DNA from: Temnothorax longispinosus
Taxonomy: Eukaryota; Arthropoda; Insecta; Hymenoptera; Formicidae
Assembly: GCF_030848805.1 (NCBI RefSeq)
Contig: NC_092365.1
Coordinates: forward strand, 1,736,001 to 1,800,000
Reading direction: 5' to 3'
DNA: 64,000 nt
In this document: positions 28,201 through 43,200 of the stretch, piece after piece
Numbering within the stretch: position 1 is the stretch's first letter
How the letters are laid out: every line of letters begins with the position of its first letter
Made by a program: the position numbers and the translations under genes
Notes under the pieces: model-generated
What the model was told of the DNA's origin: nothing
Database searches by the model: none
Seen by the model: only the letters and a program-made list of their open reading frames with translations

Positions 28201-31200
28201 CATTTACGTATAAATAAAATACGACTATGCAATCATATGCAACGGGGTCGGGAAGGGCTTTATAACGGACTCGTTTCGATTTGATCAGACTCGTCGTCGG
28301 ATTTTTCATGCTTCGCCAGTTAATTTTCCATACTATGAGCGCGTAAAGTGAGATGCAATTCAACACGTCAGCGATATTGGCCTCGTTTTTTGCTTGATTG
28401 AGCATTTGCGTAGTTTTCAATTTTCGGCATTTCTTCATCATAAAATGCAAGCCGTGAAAATGCTCTAATCAATAAAAGCGCACGGTTTCATGTTTAACAT
28501 CTTATTTAGTTTTAAAGTTTCATTTCTCTACATCCTTTTGACGCATATTTGAAACGCTTTTCTTCACCGCACGCAGTCGTAAATAATCATTCTTTCGAGG
28601 GCATCGCTGTTGAAAGTAAAAACGTGTGAAGGAATACGCGCGAGAATGCGCTATTCGAAAAGGTCGTAGAGATACGCGAGGATATTAATCGAATATGCCA
28701 GAAAATAATTAAATAAACTGCTGCAAATGAAATATTGTCTCTGCTGGCTCGCTGTACTTATTCAAGGAAATCCATTTTACGCGACGTTGAATCTGACGCT
28801 TTTCCGTAGCGAGACGAGTGTTTCCTCGGAGAGATCATTCCGGATAATAATTACAGAAAAGGATTTTGTAAATCGCAACGCTCTATTAAATGTCCGAAGA
28901 TACTTGCGTATATTTTCAACGTCTCCCTTTTCTCGTATAAAGGCACAGCCCTTCTACTTTCTTTTCCTTAACGGCTCGACACTTGCTTACGTATTTCCTC
29001 ATACTATTGCACAACGTGAGTCGTGGTAGCCGCGTTTTCCTTTTACGAAAGTTTTCCCACTAGAACGATCCCCAGTCCTGGTCGAGGGGAATGGACTGGA
29101 AGAGAGCGGGATGAAACGGTCTAGGTATCGGATCCTGTTACTTTTCTCAGCGGTTTTCCATACACACGGCTGCTTCATTGCTCACTAGACGAGCAAGACT
29201 TCCATATTATAGTACGATATGTTTCTTAATATATTTTACACGTATACACGAACAAGAAAAAGAAGGAACGAGCACAGGTTTATTTGTGATATGAAAATAT
29301 CTTTGAATCGAGTATTAAGGGTACAGTTATTATATATAGAAAAGAAATTTCATTTTAAGACAATTAAGACATTGCACAAAGGATAAATGTGCACAAAAGA
29401 GAGAAGGAGCGACGGTAACTAGTAATAAGAGCGTGTTATATAATAAGGGCTTCTGTCCATAACGCAAGAGTTAAGTAGCGATTTGAAAGTAATATTGAAA
29501 AAGTTTAATGTATACATCAAAGAGATCGGAGGGACGTTCTTTAAAAGGAAGAGTGCCTATGTTCTTTTATGGCGTTGAAGTAAGGAGATTCGACGGCTTT
29601 CTTTTTTAGACTCCAGTTCTGAAGTATCGCCGGGAATTTTCAGCGAGTGCTTGAAAACCTGTTTATTGCTCAGGTGTAGGTGAGAAATGATGCGGATACC
29701 GGTCCGAGGCATAAAAGAAAAGCGAGGGATCATATATAAAGCTCCTACCGCGAGACGGGTCTTGCAATATGGGCGGCAACGGGGCGGAAAAGGAGTATAT
29801 TCTTTCTGGATTGTTACGCGAGGGCAAAAGATACATGTGTCGAAATTTATTCAACGAACATTACGTATAAAAACGGACATACTAAAATTAGTATTTATTG
29901 TGTTTTATATACACGGAAAAAAAGGGTTAGCAACTATAGCGAATCTAGTCGTAAAATATGGATAACTAAAATTTTTTGCACCGAGAGCCATAGTTTAGCA
30001 ATAGTAGCAAAATCTTTTTGCAATTATTACTAAATTATAGCTCTTGTTGCAAAAAATGTTAGTTGTTTATATTTTACGACTAAATTTGCTATAATAGCTA
30101 ATTTTTTTTTCCGTGATATTTTTTAAGCAAATATAAAAAATTGTCGATTAAATGACTAAAACGAATGGAAGATATATATTAGATATATATCAGATCAACT
30201 TGAGTAAATTGTGCGTTAATCATATGTATAAAGAAAAATGATTAAAATTATGATCGTTCTGAGGAATGCTCTTTATACATATTTTCTTCTCTAGGATATA
30301 AGGAAAGTTTCCTATAAATATGCCGTACCGTTCGTGCGCTTTATATTGTTGCGAAATGACTGTTCTTCGCGTCATAAAAAGTTACATTTGAATTATTCCG
30401 CTAGATTTCCAAATGGAAACTCTCTGGGAAACATTCTACTTCATCCATCCATCTTGATCGCGAGCTTTTTTACGGTCGAGTGGATTCTCCGTGCTTTCTG
30501 TAATCCGTGACTCGAAGCGGGAAACGCCCGATTCCTTTTCTACTGGCGCGCAGAACGTCAGCTTATTTACTCGAAATCGTGTCGATACGATAGATAAGAC
30601 AGACGCGACGTAAATGGGTCGTGCGGGAGGAAGAGAAAGAGAGGCAATAGGAGGACCGGCAAAATCTGTCGTAGTCTTGCAGATAATGCGCATCACTTCT
30701 CACGGTTTTAGTAGCGTGTCGGCTGGTTCACGGTACGTGAAGATTTATAATGTCCCGACTTTCGGTTCAACGGAGGCACAGTTAGCCAGCGTGCAGCTAG
30801 GTCGATCCCTTTTTCATCGTCAAGAAGCGGAAAGAGCACTGCGGAAGAAACTGGGAAAGAGGTCGACGAATTCTCAAGTACCTGAATATTCAAAAAGACC
30901 TAAATATTCGCGAATGCTTCGCGAATATCTGTCGGATGTAATTTAATATATGCTGCTAAGACGTAAGAAGACGTAGAAGAAATTTTTCTGCATCATTTAT
31001 TTATAATAATGGCTTGTAGTCAAAAAATTGTCACTGGAAATAACATGGGCATCCCACGCTAGTTATGAGCAGGGACACGAGAAAAGAATGATTTGAAGAG
31101 GAGGACATTCGATTTTCGTCGATGATATAAATGGTTTATGTGATTTCGAGGCTCAAACGGTGAGACGGTTCGGTATGCGAAGGAAACATCATTTACACCG

Positions 31201-34200
31201 TCGAACACGACGACGGCAGTTTCATCGACAAATTCAGTAGATTAAATCGCGCCAGTTTGATTGTTCCAAACAGACACGTCGACTCGACACTGTCCCAGAT
31301 GACGGAATATCGGAACAGTTAAGCCGGCCAACCAACCGAATTGATTGCGTCGAATGTTGCTGAGTTGGAGAGGGGCCCTCGACCATCCTGGGCACCGAAT
31401 CGTATCGGTGTCGAGTTCGCCCCTTGACAGAGACCGTCTACATCCAGTGCATGGAAGTTTTGAACGTTTGCTTGACCAGATGTTTCAACACACTCGAATC
31501 GATATAAGGTTTAATGCCGGTTATCGATGTCCCGGAACGAACCCAATCTGGATCGTTTGCGACGACGGGCTGACACCGCGTGAACTTTCGTGTATAAATA
31601 AACTGTCGCAGATGTGTATGTTTCAACGATCCGTCCAAGTTCTAAAGATCGATTGATTAATCACGAGGCATGCGTCGTTGATGTTTAAACTCTGACGCAA
31701 GAGAAAATTGTGATTCAGTTTGAAATATTAAACTATCAAACGCTATTTACGTTGAGATAAAATACGATAAAAACTTTCGTCGATTTTTTTGAACTAATTG
31801 GAAAAATAATTTTGTCATCTATCTAGTTGCTGAAGATAATAAGATGGTACGGAACTTTTTTCCTGTTTATGCTCGCCGTCGATATAATCGAGACCTCGCT
31901 ATTTGGCTGCGGTCCCAACGCTCATTCCGCGAGTTCCTATTAAACTTCCTCCTTTCTCCGTTCTACAAGCATCGGAACGGCCAGCCCCATTCTACGCGGC
32001 GGAGCTGCCGGGAGCTGCAATTTCAAAAATAAGATAACTGCGATCGGCGGAGTCATTATCGGAACGCAGTTTACCGGCTCGATCGGAATCCTTTATTACG
32101 CCGATTGTCTACTGGGACCCGGCCCGTGAAATGCGCGGCGCGTACGATTATTGTGCGAATCGTCCCCGAAGGTAGCTCGGCATTGCCGTTTCCCCCAGCA
32201 CAATAGATACATGCCGTGCAACGCGATTACCATGTTACATGATTTCACTGCTGATGCTGCGAGGGCAAACACCCGGCAGAAGTGGTTGTCTGATTTAAGC
32301 TCGGTGTATGCGCGTGGATCATGTTGAAGGAGAACGTCTCTCTGAGGGTGCTCGCCGAGATCTCCTTCGGAGGAAATGGAAACACGCCGAGAGGGCTCTT
32401 TAGATCTTAATCGGCGTCGCGTTAAAGCCGGTCCGATATCGTGAAAGGGGACACAAGGCGGAGACGCGAATGGAGAATGAAAGGTAAAGGGGAAAGGTGA
32501 AGAAGATGGGACGCGGGAGAATCACCGGTTAGCCGTGTGAAGAGAGACTCCGTAAAAGTGAAATACTACCGCGGACGCCCAGCAATCTCGGGAGCTTGGT
32601 GACAATTTTTTATCTTTACGAGCACGGCGCAGCCGTTGTTCCTATTGCATAAGTGGAAACAAGAAGAATTATGCAGTTACGTAAATTATGGCTGTGCCAC
32701 GGAAATGGCTTCCGCCGGTCTCGCTACTCTCGTGGTGTCACCGCTCGTAAGAAGTGATGGTGTAAGAAAAAGATGAAAGAGAGAAAGAAAGAGAGCAGAG
32801 TACGGAATCGCGAGAAACAAGGAAACGAGAATAAGATAAACTACGGATTAGATCATGTGGAGAGATGCGGAACAATTCCGCGGAATGAGAAATATATGTT
32901 ATAAAAAATATCAGGCATTACAAATTTTGGCCTTTCGCAATAAAAATCTATAGCCTTTATTTAAATTTGATATTGCGTTGCATACCTTTGCTAATAGTTT
33001 TAGAGAAGTGTCCGCTCTCAAATGGCTTAAAATGAATTGTTTTGACAATATTTCTTTCGCTAAAACTATTTCGGCGTTATATCCAAAAATCTATTAGAAA
33101 GACTGAGTGCGTGTAGAAAATTGAGCTAATGCAATTATTTTTGCAGTTTGGAATTCACGAAGTATGAGAGCACGATATTAAAAATTCGACCTGTCAATAA
33201 CAGGAATTTCAACTCTGGCTTTTCGCACGCGTACACGTTGCGAATGAAAAACGGTGGAAAGTCCGTGGCCCATTGAATTGGGAACGCAACGAAATGCACG
33301 TGCGTGTCGTTAAATCTGCAAAATAAAATGTTTGCACCACCATACGCGTCCATACAGAAAAAATATTCATTTTGGGAATACAACGTTGACAAAAATCAAG
33401 ATCTAGTTCACACTGAAGAGAATGCGAAGATTGTAAATTGATTTTCTTAACGCACTGTTCGTTTCATTTTGGAGCTCCCATTTCGCGATTTGGCTTTTTT
33501 GTGCCTCGCAGTAGATTCGGCAATAAGGATTCATGAAGTCCTTCCGTGAAATTTCGCAGTATTTCAAAAACTGTTACCCTCAAGGGAAACGAGAAGGGCC
33601 TAAGACGATGGAGGGTTGAAGTAGAGGAGGCTCAAGTGTGGCGTGGACGAGGGACGAGGTGAAACAAGAGAGTTTGCGAACGTAAATAGCTAACGTGTCA
33701 GAAGCAGGCCGAATCGCTCGAATGGAGCACGAATCTGTCCGGTCAATTGCAATCGATACTTGGAGAATCGAAGTCAGCTCGCTAAGCAGAGAATCGTGTA
33801 TTGGCGCGAGCAAGAATTTTCGTCTCGAAATTCCTCCATCTCGTTGATGTCGCGTCGATATTGGACGCGGAACGTGAGTTACGACGTTATATTGTTTGTT
33901 GGTGATGCTACAAAATAGTTTAGAGATATTATTGGATTCGAAGCGTTACAAAATTATATATAGGTATATGTATCTCCAGGTCACTTCAAGTAATCGTTAT
34001 CACTGTTGTTTAAGAAGATATTTGACAATGATAAGAATGTATATAGTTCATATTTGGTTATAAGTCGATGCGAAAGTTAATTGCAAACTTTGAATTGCAA
34101 ATATCTCGAAAATAAAGGAGACGTCGTGACGGCCGTTTGCATATTTTCTTCAAGAATGCCACGAATACAACTCAGCAAAAACTCGTCCGAACAGCGCTGG

Positions 34201-37200
34201 CCGCAGCCGTGATCTTCCTTTTTAGTCGCAAAATAAGTAATCCAAAAAGTCGTAGTTAAATGAAATTTTATGAAAAAGTTCGCGCAAAAATTTAATATAA
34301 CCTTTTTCTAAAAATATATCTACAATTTTATACATTTTTCTTAGCGAAAGTGGAGGTTTCTTTTAATTAATTTTCCTTGTTTTAATTAAAAACCTTTTTC
34401 TATAGCGAAGTTTTTTCGTTGACGTTTATAATATTGCATCAACAAATATCAATGTATTTTGCATTTAGTCACGGAGCAATCAAAGTTTCGCATTTCTCGT
34501 TTTTTTCCTGAAAAAAATTCGCTATCGAAATGCGTTCTACTATAGTTTGGCGCACGGTTCTACTCCGTTCTACGTTATCGCCACCGCCGTTAAAACGCAT
34601 CGTACTCGTCTTGTTTTACTGGCGAAAGCGAGAACCACCGACAACGACGATGACGACGACGACGACAACGACAACGACGAGTCGCGTTAACTCGCCTACG
34701 AATATGCGAGCGATGTAAATTCCGCACGTCGACGGAAGTGCTCCGTTTCAGTTGCAGTTGCGTGCCCCCTTCCCCTATTCCTCTGCGCCGCGAAAATACG
34801 CTGCGGCTCTCGACGAACGTCTGGGAAGCACGTCGTTGGTATTTTCCCGAATGGACGAAAGTGGCTTTGGCCGTTAGAAGTGGCGAGCTTTTTAGGAACA
34901 AAGGGGGATTCGTCACGGTTAACGTTTCCTTTCACTCGCATTAATAATTGTAAACTCGAGCCGCAAACCGCGAGAAAAAAGTTACACGCAATTCTACTTT
35001 AACCCTTTTAATGGGGCGTTATAATTCACTTGAGTGCCCAGACAATGTCATGGTAATTTTGTGGTATTTGTAAGAGATTCCAGGAAACTATTCAATTTTG
35101 CAATATTATGATACCTGCAGAAGTTCAAGGTATTTTGACTCGTAAAAAAATAACGGATATATTTTTTTAAATAATTTATTTGTGCATCGAAATGGTCTCT
35201 GAGCGATCAAGGAAGTTTTGGCGCACGAAACCGATTTTCATAGCGATACAATCGGACTAATGCAATTGAACTTTTCCGGAAGTTCAAGTAAATCCAAGAT
35301 TCCGTAAAATCGTACCGACTCGAAGATTTTCTATGAATTTTTAATCGTGCACGTCCGCGGTACCGCCTACCAGAATCCGGGATTTTCCACCTTACGTTCC
35401 GCACGTGGAATAAGATGCGAATCTACAGAATACTGTTAAAGTACCATGAGAACGTGACACGAAATGCTCATTGCAAAGGAGTCAACCAAAGAGTATGTGT
35501 GTTACGTAATCGCAACATCTGTCACGGTTAGCAATCCCGTTTGTTTTCGTTTCCGACAATTTGGACTAAATGCAATCTATGCTGCATAGCGTGTTGCAAA
35601 TCTAAAAGGCAAAGACCGGGAAAAATGGAAAAATATATAATATCTTGGTATACCTTTTGGTATGTCACACTCGCACAGTAATCTCTTTAGCCCTATCTAC
35701 TTTAGATTTAATAGATCTATCTTCTAGTTCACAGTTTTCAGCCATTATAAAACGAAAATTATCATGCAGATTTTAAGCGAGATTTTACTTACGTCTTGAC
35801 GCGCGTTTGTATCGAGTTAGACGCGATGAAGACACGATAAATCTCTCTTTGTCCCAAAAGGATAAGGGTCGGTGCACCGTCGCGCCATTTTCACTGAATA
35901 TTTGAGCAATTTCTACGTCCGCGGTTGGTTTACACTTGTACCACATCCCTAAAGTCATTCGCATGCGTCTTCGGCCGTCGAAAAACGCCCTTGGGATCGT
36001 CTGCGACTTTCTCTCCGTCTCTCTTTCTCTCCTGCTTTCTATTTCCTGCTCCTGACCATTTGCCGCGCATTGAAGAACGACGGATGATATCCGTCAGTAC
36101 GGATGAATAAACGCGCAATGGGAAAGACGCGTTACTTTACACATAAAATATGAATGAGATAGCGAGTGCATCTTCTCGCGGGAAGAACTTGAGAAAATTC
36201 CTTCGCCGCTGTTTGCAACGAGTGACGCGTATTTTATCTCCGTAGACATGCCGTAGACGTATGCCGTGAATTAAGCAGTAAGTTTAATTTTAAACAATTA
36301 AAGCAGTTAATTCTGCTTCGTAGAAAATATGAAAGAGTGTACTGTTTGAATACAAAGTTTGACAATAAATTTATATATGAAATATATGCACAAAGTTTTT
36401 GAAGTTAATCAGAAATGAAAGAAAGATCTCGCACAAACGTTACGATTTGATTAAACATTGTTCTTAACGTAGTCCTATCGATAATGGAACAAGATCTTGG
36501 GTAGTTCCCCGCACTCACGGCGATAAAGTTCTTAGAGGTTTGTTTGAGCGTGCAACTAACAGCTCGAAGCATCACCGTGGTGCAAATTCAATTCCTCCTT
36601 GATCGGCAAGGACTTAACCATACCACTGTCGCAAACACAATCAAAATTTCTGTTACGGAACATCTACGGTGATTAAGACTACGTAGAAATCGATTAATTG
36701 GAAACCAGCGTGAAAGTACTTCGAGCGAGTTAAATGGATATTGAATTAATTACGGATATAAAAATATAAAAAAACGATTCGAGAAACTTATAGCGCGCTT
36801 TCTTCGTTCGTTCTATCGCGAGAGAGCCTATAATGCCAATTTACCAGTGAATTCAGTTCGCTTTTCGATAATCGAAATAAATTCAATGAGCCACTCGGAA
36901 ACAACGTTAATGGCACAAATGGAACTGGATCAATTACGGCAATTTCGTAACTTGGAAATGGCTGAGGAAAGTTTATTGTTGCTGTTTCCTAAGCTCATCC
37001 AAATCGATGAAGACTGTCGAGTGACATCCCTGTTGCTCATACTATTCCCTAGCGTGAAGTTTCGCAACGACCCTTCTACGTGACACTTTCGCGAGAAACT
37101 TAAAGTTTGACAAGCGGAAGATATATCCTTGAAAGGTGAGAGGCGGCATTGCTCTTAAGTGATTGCCTAGGAATGGCGTCATCGTTTACGAATGGACTGG

Positions 37201-40200
37201 TAGCGCGAAGTTAACCCTCAAACTAACACGGGATATTATATTACCTACTCGCGCAATTAGTCGTCAAAGTCACCACTGTTTTAATCACCGTACGATTTTC
37301 TCGAGAGAGCGTATTTCGCTGCTTGTGAAAATGCAGAATCCTCGTAAAATATTTTCTCCGGTGTATCTTGTAAAGCGTTTTAATAAACTCGAGTTATTCA
37401 AAATATATATCTCTCGCAAAATATCCCTCAGCCTTTATGAAGAGAAGAATATAATGCTCTTAAAGTTCTCGGCGATGAAATTTACATATTAAAAGTTAAG
37501 TAGCTACTCTAACAGTAATGGACAGAGCCGGCGTATCAGGGAGTTGAAGTAAATTTGGAAACGACCACTAATCCGTTGGACTAACCGTCCTTCGTCATGT
37601 AAGCGAACAATGGTGCCGTAGAACTTCGAAACATGCTCCATCCATTTTAGTAGTTTTCAGAGGATCAGCTTGATCGGGTAGATTGCTCGAAATCGAGTTT
37701 TCCGAAATTTAGTGCTTGTTTTACAAACACTTTTAAAGTGTCGAAACGTTGAAGACAGTTACATTGAATAATCACTTGCTCATTATATGGAATATGTAAC
37801 AGGAATATATAATGATTCCATTAAGAGTATAATGTCAAACTACTGACGGTTTCTGTCTAATGTTCCATTAGTGAACGGTGATATCCGGAGTATAAAATAC
37901 GATACCAATAGACATCGCATTAACATTAACTTTATTATTCTTACGACCGAGATATGCGGTGCAACGAGAAAATGGTCATAAGATTCGATGCTATTACTGC
38001 GTTATAACGTGAGCTTTTCTTGTGTATACGCACAGATCTCCCGCGAAATCGCCGCAGCAATAAATCCGATATCACAGTTCCCGATGGATCTCCGATTGAA
38101 CCAAAAACATTTCGGTTCCACTTTGGTGAAACCATTTTTCGTTTAAATTCTCATTGAAATCCGTATATTTATGGACGACACGTCGATACAAGCGGCGCGG
38201 AGCACACCAGATTTACGATTAAACTCTCAGTTGGAATATGGCTGACGCGGTCAAAATCGGTCATTCTGTCGCAACGAGCAGAGAGTGGACAGAAAGTGCG
38301 TTTTAATTCTGTTTGACACCATAATCGAACTTTACAGCTGTTAATCCGGAAAATTTCGAGAGATTTGTTTCGAAAAGGAACGCAATCAAATCGTATTGCA
38401 TTTCAATATGCGAACACCTATGTTGTTTTTTTTCCAATTTCATTTTACGTATGGCTGCGTCATAAATAATAGCAAGCGGGATTGATAGCACTGGTTGCAA
38501 TCTTTTTTTACATCGCGTGTATGACGAAGGGAGATGCATGACATTTTTGCGAAAATAATTTTATAGAATGTGATAGATTTATAGAGGAACGTATAGTGAA
38601 ATTGTGCTCGATGCCATAATCGGAATATGCATTTGCGGTTTCCGCAAAATCTCACAACTTCGCGAAGAATTCAGAAGGAATGGAATATTATACGAATATT
38701 ATCATATGAATAACAGTACATTATTATCTTTCATGCAATATATTCTTGTTCGATATTGATTTTCACGTTTTCACAAATATGAGAATTTGCACCGCAATGT
38801 ATATTGAAGTAGCTAACATATGAGCTTGCATGTTTTTCTTACTCACCTTGCCGAAATTCGAGAGACCACCGATTTGAGGCACTTGACCGGGTTCGTCCGC
38901 CGTGCTGCAGTCTGCCCTAACGAACCAACAGGTCAGTAACTCAGTAGCTACAATCGTGAATGTTATTGCGATAGAATTTCCTCTAATCATAGATTTCCAC
39001 GCCCCCGTAATGCTAACGATAATACGGCAATAGAATCAGTTACAGGACAGTAGCTCGAGGCGAGCCACAATGGCTAGTTCGCAATCATATACCGCAACTA
39101 ACTCATTTCTATTTCAAATGATCTCGGGAATATTCTGGTACGCGACTTCATTAAGTTTGCATTACACAGTGGTGTTTATTGGATCCGATATATGCTTTTG
39201 CGAAGTAAACCCAAGCTTAGTTCTCATTACCGATACCTTCAGCTTTCCAATTTTATAGAAAAGACAATAGAGAAATTTTCATGTAGACAGATCGCGGGCT
39301 ACTAGATAAAAATTTTACACGCTATCTGTCTTCGAATATTTTAAAACTGAATAGACTAATTGTAAGAGAGTAATTCATAGTTTTATAAAAACTTCATCGT
39401 CTTTCGGCTTTATTAGATATAAAAATCGACATAGATTATATTAATCCGCAAATTTTACGGTTCTATTTTGAAGTACATAATTATAAACATCTCTTTCTGG
39501 ACCATCGATAAGATCGACAGTGTATTTTCCTGCAGCGTGACATATTGAAAATTGGATCTTGTCACGTAACGCGCAAGTAAATTGCGTCCCGTTGAATTGG
39601 ATGGCTTTTATGCGAAAGAAAGCGACCGGTTTCCGTGTCAACGTGAAGAAATAAGTTTCTCTAATGCTTTCTCTAGAAGTCAATTTTCTCGGTATACATG
39701 TCTTTTAGTCCACATATCACATAACCGCCATTCCAATTCTCCCGGGGCACACAACTAATCGCGATAACAACCGTTGTCGGGGAGGCGAAGGGGAGTTAAA
39801 TATCTTATGTAGATGGGATTATGCGCGATGTACGACGTGCTTTAGGCGTCAGCTCGAGGACTCGAGGTAATACCACGCTGACAATCGTGCGCATTAGCGC
39901 CGTATCCTCTTAAGCCGTCGCGAATAGAGCAATGATGCGGTGGCAATAATGGTAGCGATAATCGATAACCGAGCCATAATCGGCCGTCGCGTTACTATCC
40001 TCGACTCGACTATCGAGATCGGCTACACAAGTTCTAGCCGCATCGGCGGATTTAATTGCGAACGACGACGGCGACGCGACGGCGACGGACACGCGCCATT
40101 AAATCTCGCGGCTTTCCCTCTCGTTCGCTTCGAGTGGCCAATCGAAGCTGTACACGGTTCCGTCGTTGGACATTCCCGCCGTATCGAACTTAATCGCGCG

Positions 40201-43200
40201 GGACTCAACGATCGGGCACCTGTCGCGCGCGCAAACGCGATTTCGCGGATTTATGGTCGCGCGCCTGGAGAGGCGCGACAGCAACAATGGGTCCGCCGCA
40301 TTTTTGTTCGACCGTGCGTCGTAATCGCCCTATCTATCGTAAAATACCGGGTGTTCGACGGACGCGTGTAATATTGTTACAATATATATTAATCCGCGCG
40401 GGATTTACCATGTTACACGCGAGATTTAATTGCAAAGCAACGGATGAGCAAAGCAGGGACGCGTGAAATATAACTGCAGTCATCGCATACCGAATCGCCG
40501 CGGAAATAAATCGCGCTCGGCAATGCCCGGCAACGCTCCTATTGTTTGATGATTTTTATCGACGCGGCGCTTTGCGTGTATTTTCATTAACGTGGAGGTA
40601 TCCTTAGACCGGGTTAAATATACTAGTGAAATAAACTGAGCACGTTGATTGCCGTCTTGCGTGTCTCTTATTACGTCGCGTAATAAAGAAGGTATTACTC
40701 GAAATAGCCTAAAATTCCCTTTTATTCTTTTAGTTATACGAAAATGCTGAGGAAACTTTTAAAACGTGATATTTTACGTAACCGTACCTCTTGTTTAAAT
40801 TACCCCCCAGGTAATTTCAAACATAACGAGTGTGTAATGAACATGTTGCCTAATTGAGTGAGACGAAAACGCGTGAATTTAATCTGGATGTAATAAGTAA
40901 ATAACAGTATTAAATTGCAGGGAAAGTCACATAGAAATTTCAAAATATTGCTATCGCACTAATTAACCAGAAATTTCTGTCGAGTCGGTCTTGATAAAAA
41001 ATCTTTATTGAGAAACTTTATGAGGTGGCGAAAAGAGAGTTCGGAAGAAAAACATAAATCCATTCCAGCCATAAACGCCGATAATGCGATCAAATTTATC
41101 TATAATAGAGCAGCGATTCTTCATCGCGACGTCGTAAAACAGAACGCGACGCTATAAAATCGGAAGCCGAAACCGGGAGAGACAGATCGATCGGAGCTCA
41201 TTCCACTTTGTAAGAGAATGGCGCGTCGAAATGCGCGATACTCCCGCGATACATCAGTTCGTTCGAAAAGCTTTCTGTCGCGTTCGTCTTGCAGCTGTAG
41301 AGAGACGTCTCGTAAAAGTTCACTGCCGCTCGCGAATGCGTCCATTGTTTGTCGCACGGCAATATTTCGACACTGTTTGCCGCGGCACCAGCTGGGCCGC
41401 ACGATCTTCACGTAATCCCACATCCCCGCTCGACATTATTCTCCCTATCCGCGAAACGAAACAGTTCGACGTGCGGGAAAAGACTTGAACTTTACCGAGG
41501 ACTGGGATAATATTTTATAATTAAATTTTAAGAAGGGTCGAAATTACTTTTTTCTTCTAAAATATTGAACATTTATCTTCCTTTTTACTAAATCTTATAT
41601 CATTTTTTATGTAGACACATATTTAAATGCTGGATAAAGTTTTGGCCATTAATATAGAAGCAATAGAACGAAATAATAATTGAATATTTCTGTGAATGAA
41701 TTAATAATGCCATCGCAGGTTTTCGTGTTTTCTGAGAAATAAGGATTTCGGAATTTTTTTCTACAATGAGATTGATTTAAATGTCATATTGTTAGATCGC
41801 TTGGTTGATTTTATAAAAATTAAAATTTAACGAAATAGCCGAAATATTTTTTGGAGTATAAAGAGTTAGATGCTCTACAAAATCGAACAACCCGTATAAC
41901 TGATCCTTCGACACTGCAATTACCGTTTTTTTTTGCAATGCTGCCGTGGCTTTGAAAGGCCACGGTAATACCGTAAAACTATGCTGTGAATTTTGCGGAT
42001 TACTGCCCAAACGCACAGCGCGGTAACGTTATGCCGTTGATCTCTTACGGTCCGCGCGCGAACTATTATAGGAACTTTAATCCGTTTACGTTAAACGTTT
42101 TACTGCTCGCGTTCAAAGCGATAGCTTTTAATGCACGGGAAATGAATGAAACTGTACGGCTTGAAATTACTACCGTCGGCCATGTGTTTTGCTCTAGGCA
42201 ACGCGGATGAAAGGTCCTGTCTGCAAAGGCACCGGCGATTGCATCTGCCGCAATGACCGGCGTTATTGCGCGGCTTTAAGGCCCATTTTCCCTAGCCGGA
42301 CGATAAAATTCCACACTGTAATCGCTATTTACGCATCAACGCAGATCGGGTGATACGTTTTTATTTCAGTTTTTATCCCAACCGCGATGGAGCGGGGAAA
42401 ACTTTGCGCTGCGCGCAAGTTGCATTTTCATCGACGACTCTCTTTCGTTCGCTAGATACATGCTCCTGATATCTTGTAACGTTCTAACGATGAATTCTTA
42501 CAAAGATATTTGTGAAAAATTGAATATATTTGAGCTTCGATAGATCGGTTTTAGCATTGGAAAGTTGCCATGCGGTAGCGAGCAATCTTTCGCCTTAATC
42601 AGATCGCTTTTAGTGCTTTTGGCGCTTTGATTTGAATAAAACGGGTTTGAGTTTGACTTGGAGCTTGAGTTTATGTACATATGACTCTAAGGGAGTCTAA
42701 CGAAATTGTAGCTTGCGCGACACGAGTGTAACGGGACGCCGGTCGTTTGTGTAACGCGTTTTGCTTTCGCTTCTCCATTGCGCATTGTTTTAGAACCTAA
42801 TCGCCGACACTCTTATTTCTGCGCTGGCACACTCACCAAGGCGTGTTGCACGTGTGCGTGAGGGTGAGATACCTGGCGCCCAGTTCGTACAGCATCCTCA
42901 GGACCGCCAGACTCGCTCCGACAGCGTGGCCCCCCTCGACCCCTATTAGGCTCGCTAATCTAGCCTCTTTGTGCGCCTTCTCGATACCTGAAATCATGTA
43001 TTATAACTTACTTCGCGCTATCCCTTCCCTCCTGTCGCCGTTATTCACTAGTAATAGCGAGAATCTGGAGCTGAGTCTCGTCATCATTACGGACCCTTGC
43101 TCTGACAGAATAGATTTGTATTACGTGATCCTGATAACTCGGAGGTGGATGTTTCGGACGTGTGTCTCAGGCAGATAAACCCCGCATATGATGCACTTTT

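Larger units (their letters stand above)
21843..38846 (-). other. Dipeptidase intron between exons D and E (17 kb, largest)
   Basis: Donor gtgagt at 38846, acceptor actttgcag at 21843. Contains the hairpin element 22725-22868, a compositionally distinct GC-richer segment (24200-24480), a CpG-rich patch (25570-26100), G-run sequence (26784-26802), a pyrimidine tract (27010-27090), the foldback element 29912-30115 and an (ACG/GAC)n repeat (34639-34681). No nested protein gene was recognised; the remainder looks unique. Confidence 0.83.

Noticed and set aside
36847..37083. 78-codon frame with MELDQLRQFRNLEMAEESLL helix-like sequence
   Set aside because: Looks protein-like but has no splice context, no recognised family and no supporting neighbours; treated as chance.
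38763..38990. Independent small secreted protein on minus
   Set aside because: Most of the frame is exon D of the dipeptidase, whose phases fit both neighbours; the hydrophobic leader is kept only as a low-confidence alternative start.
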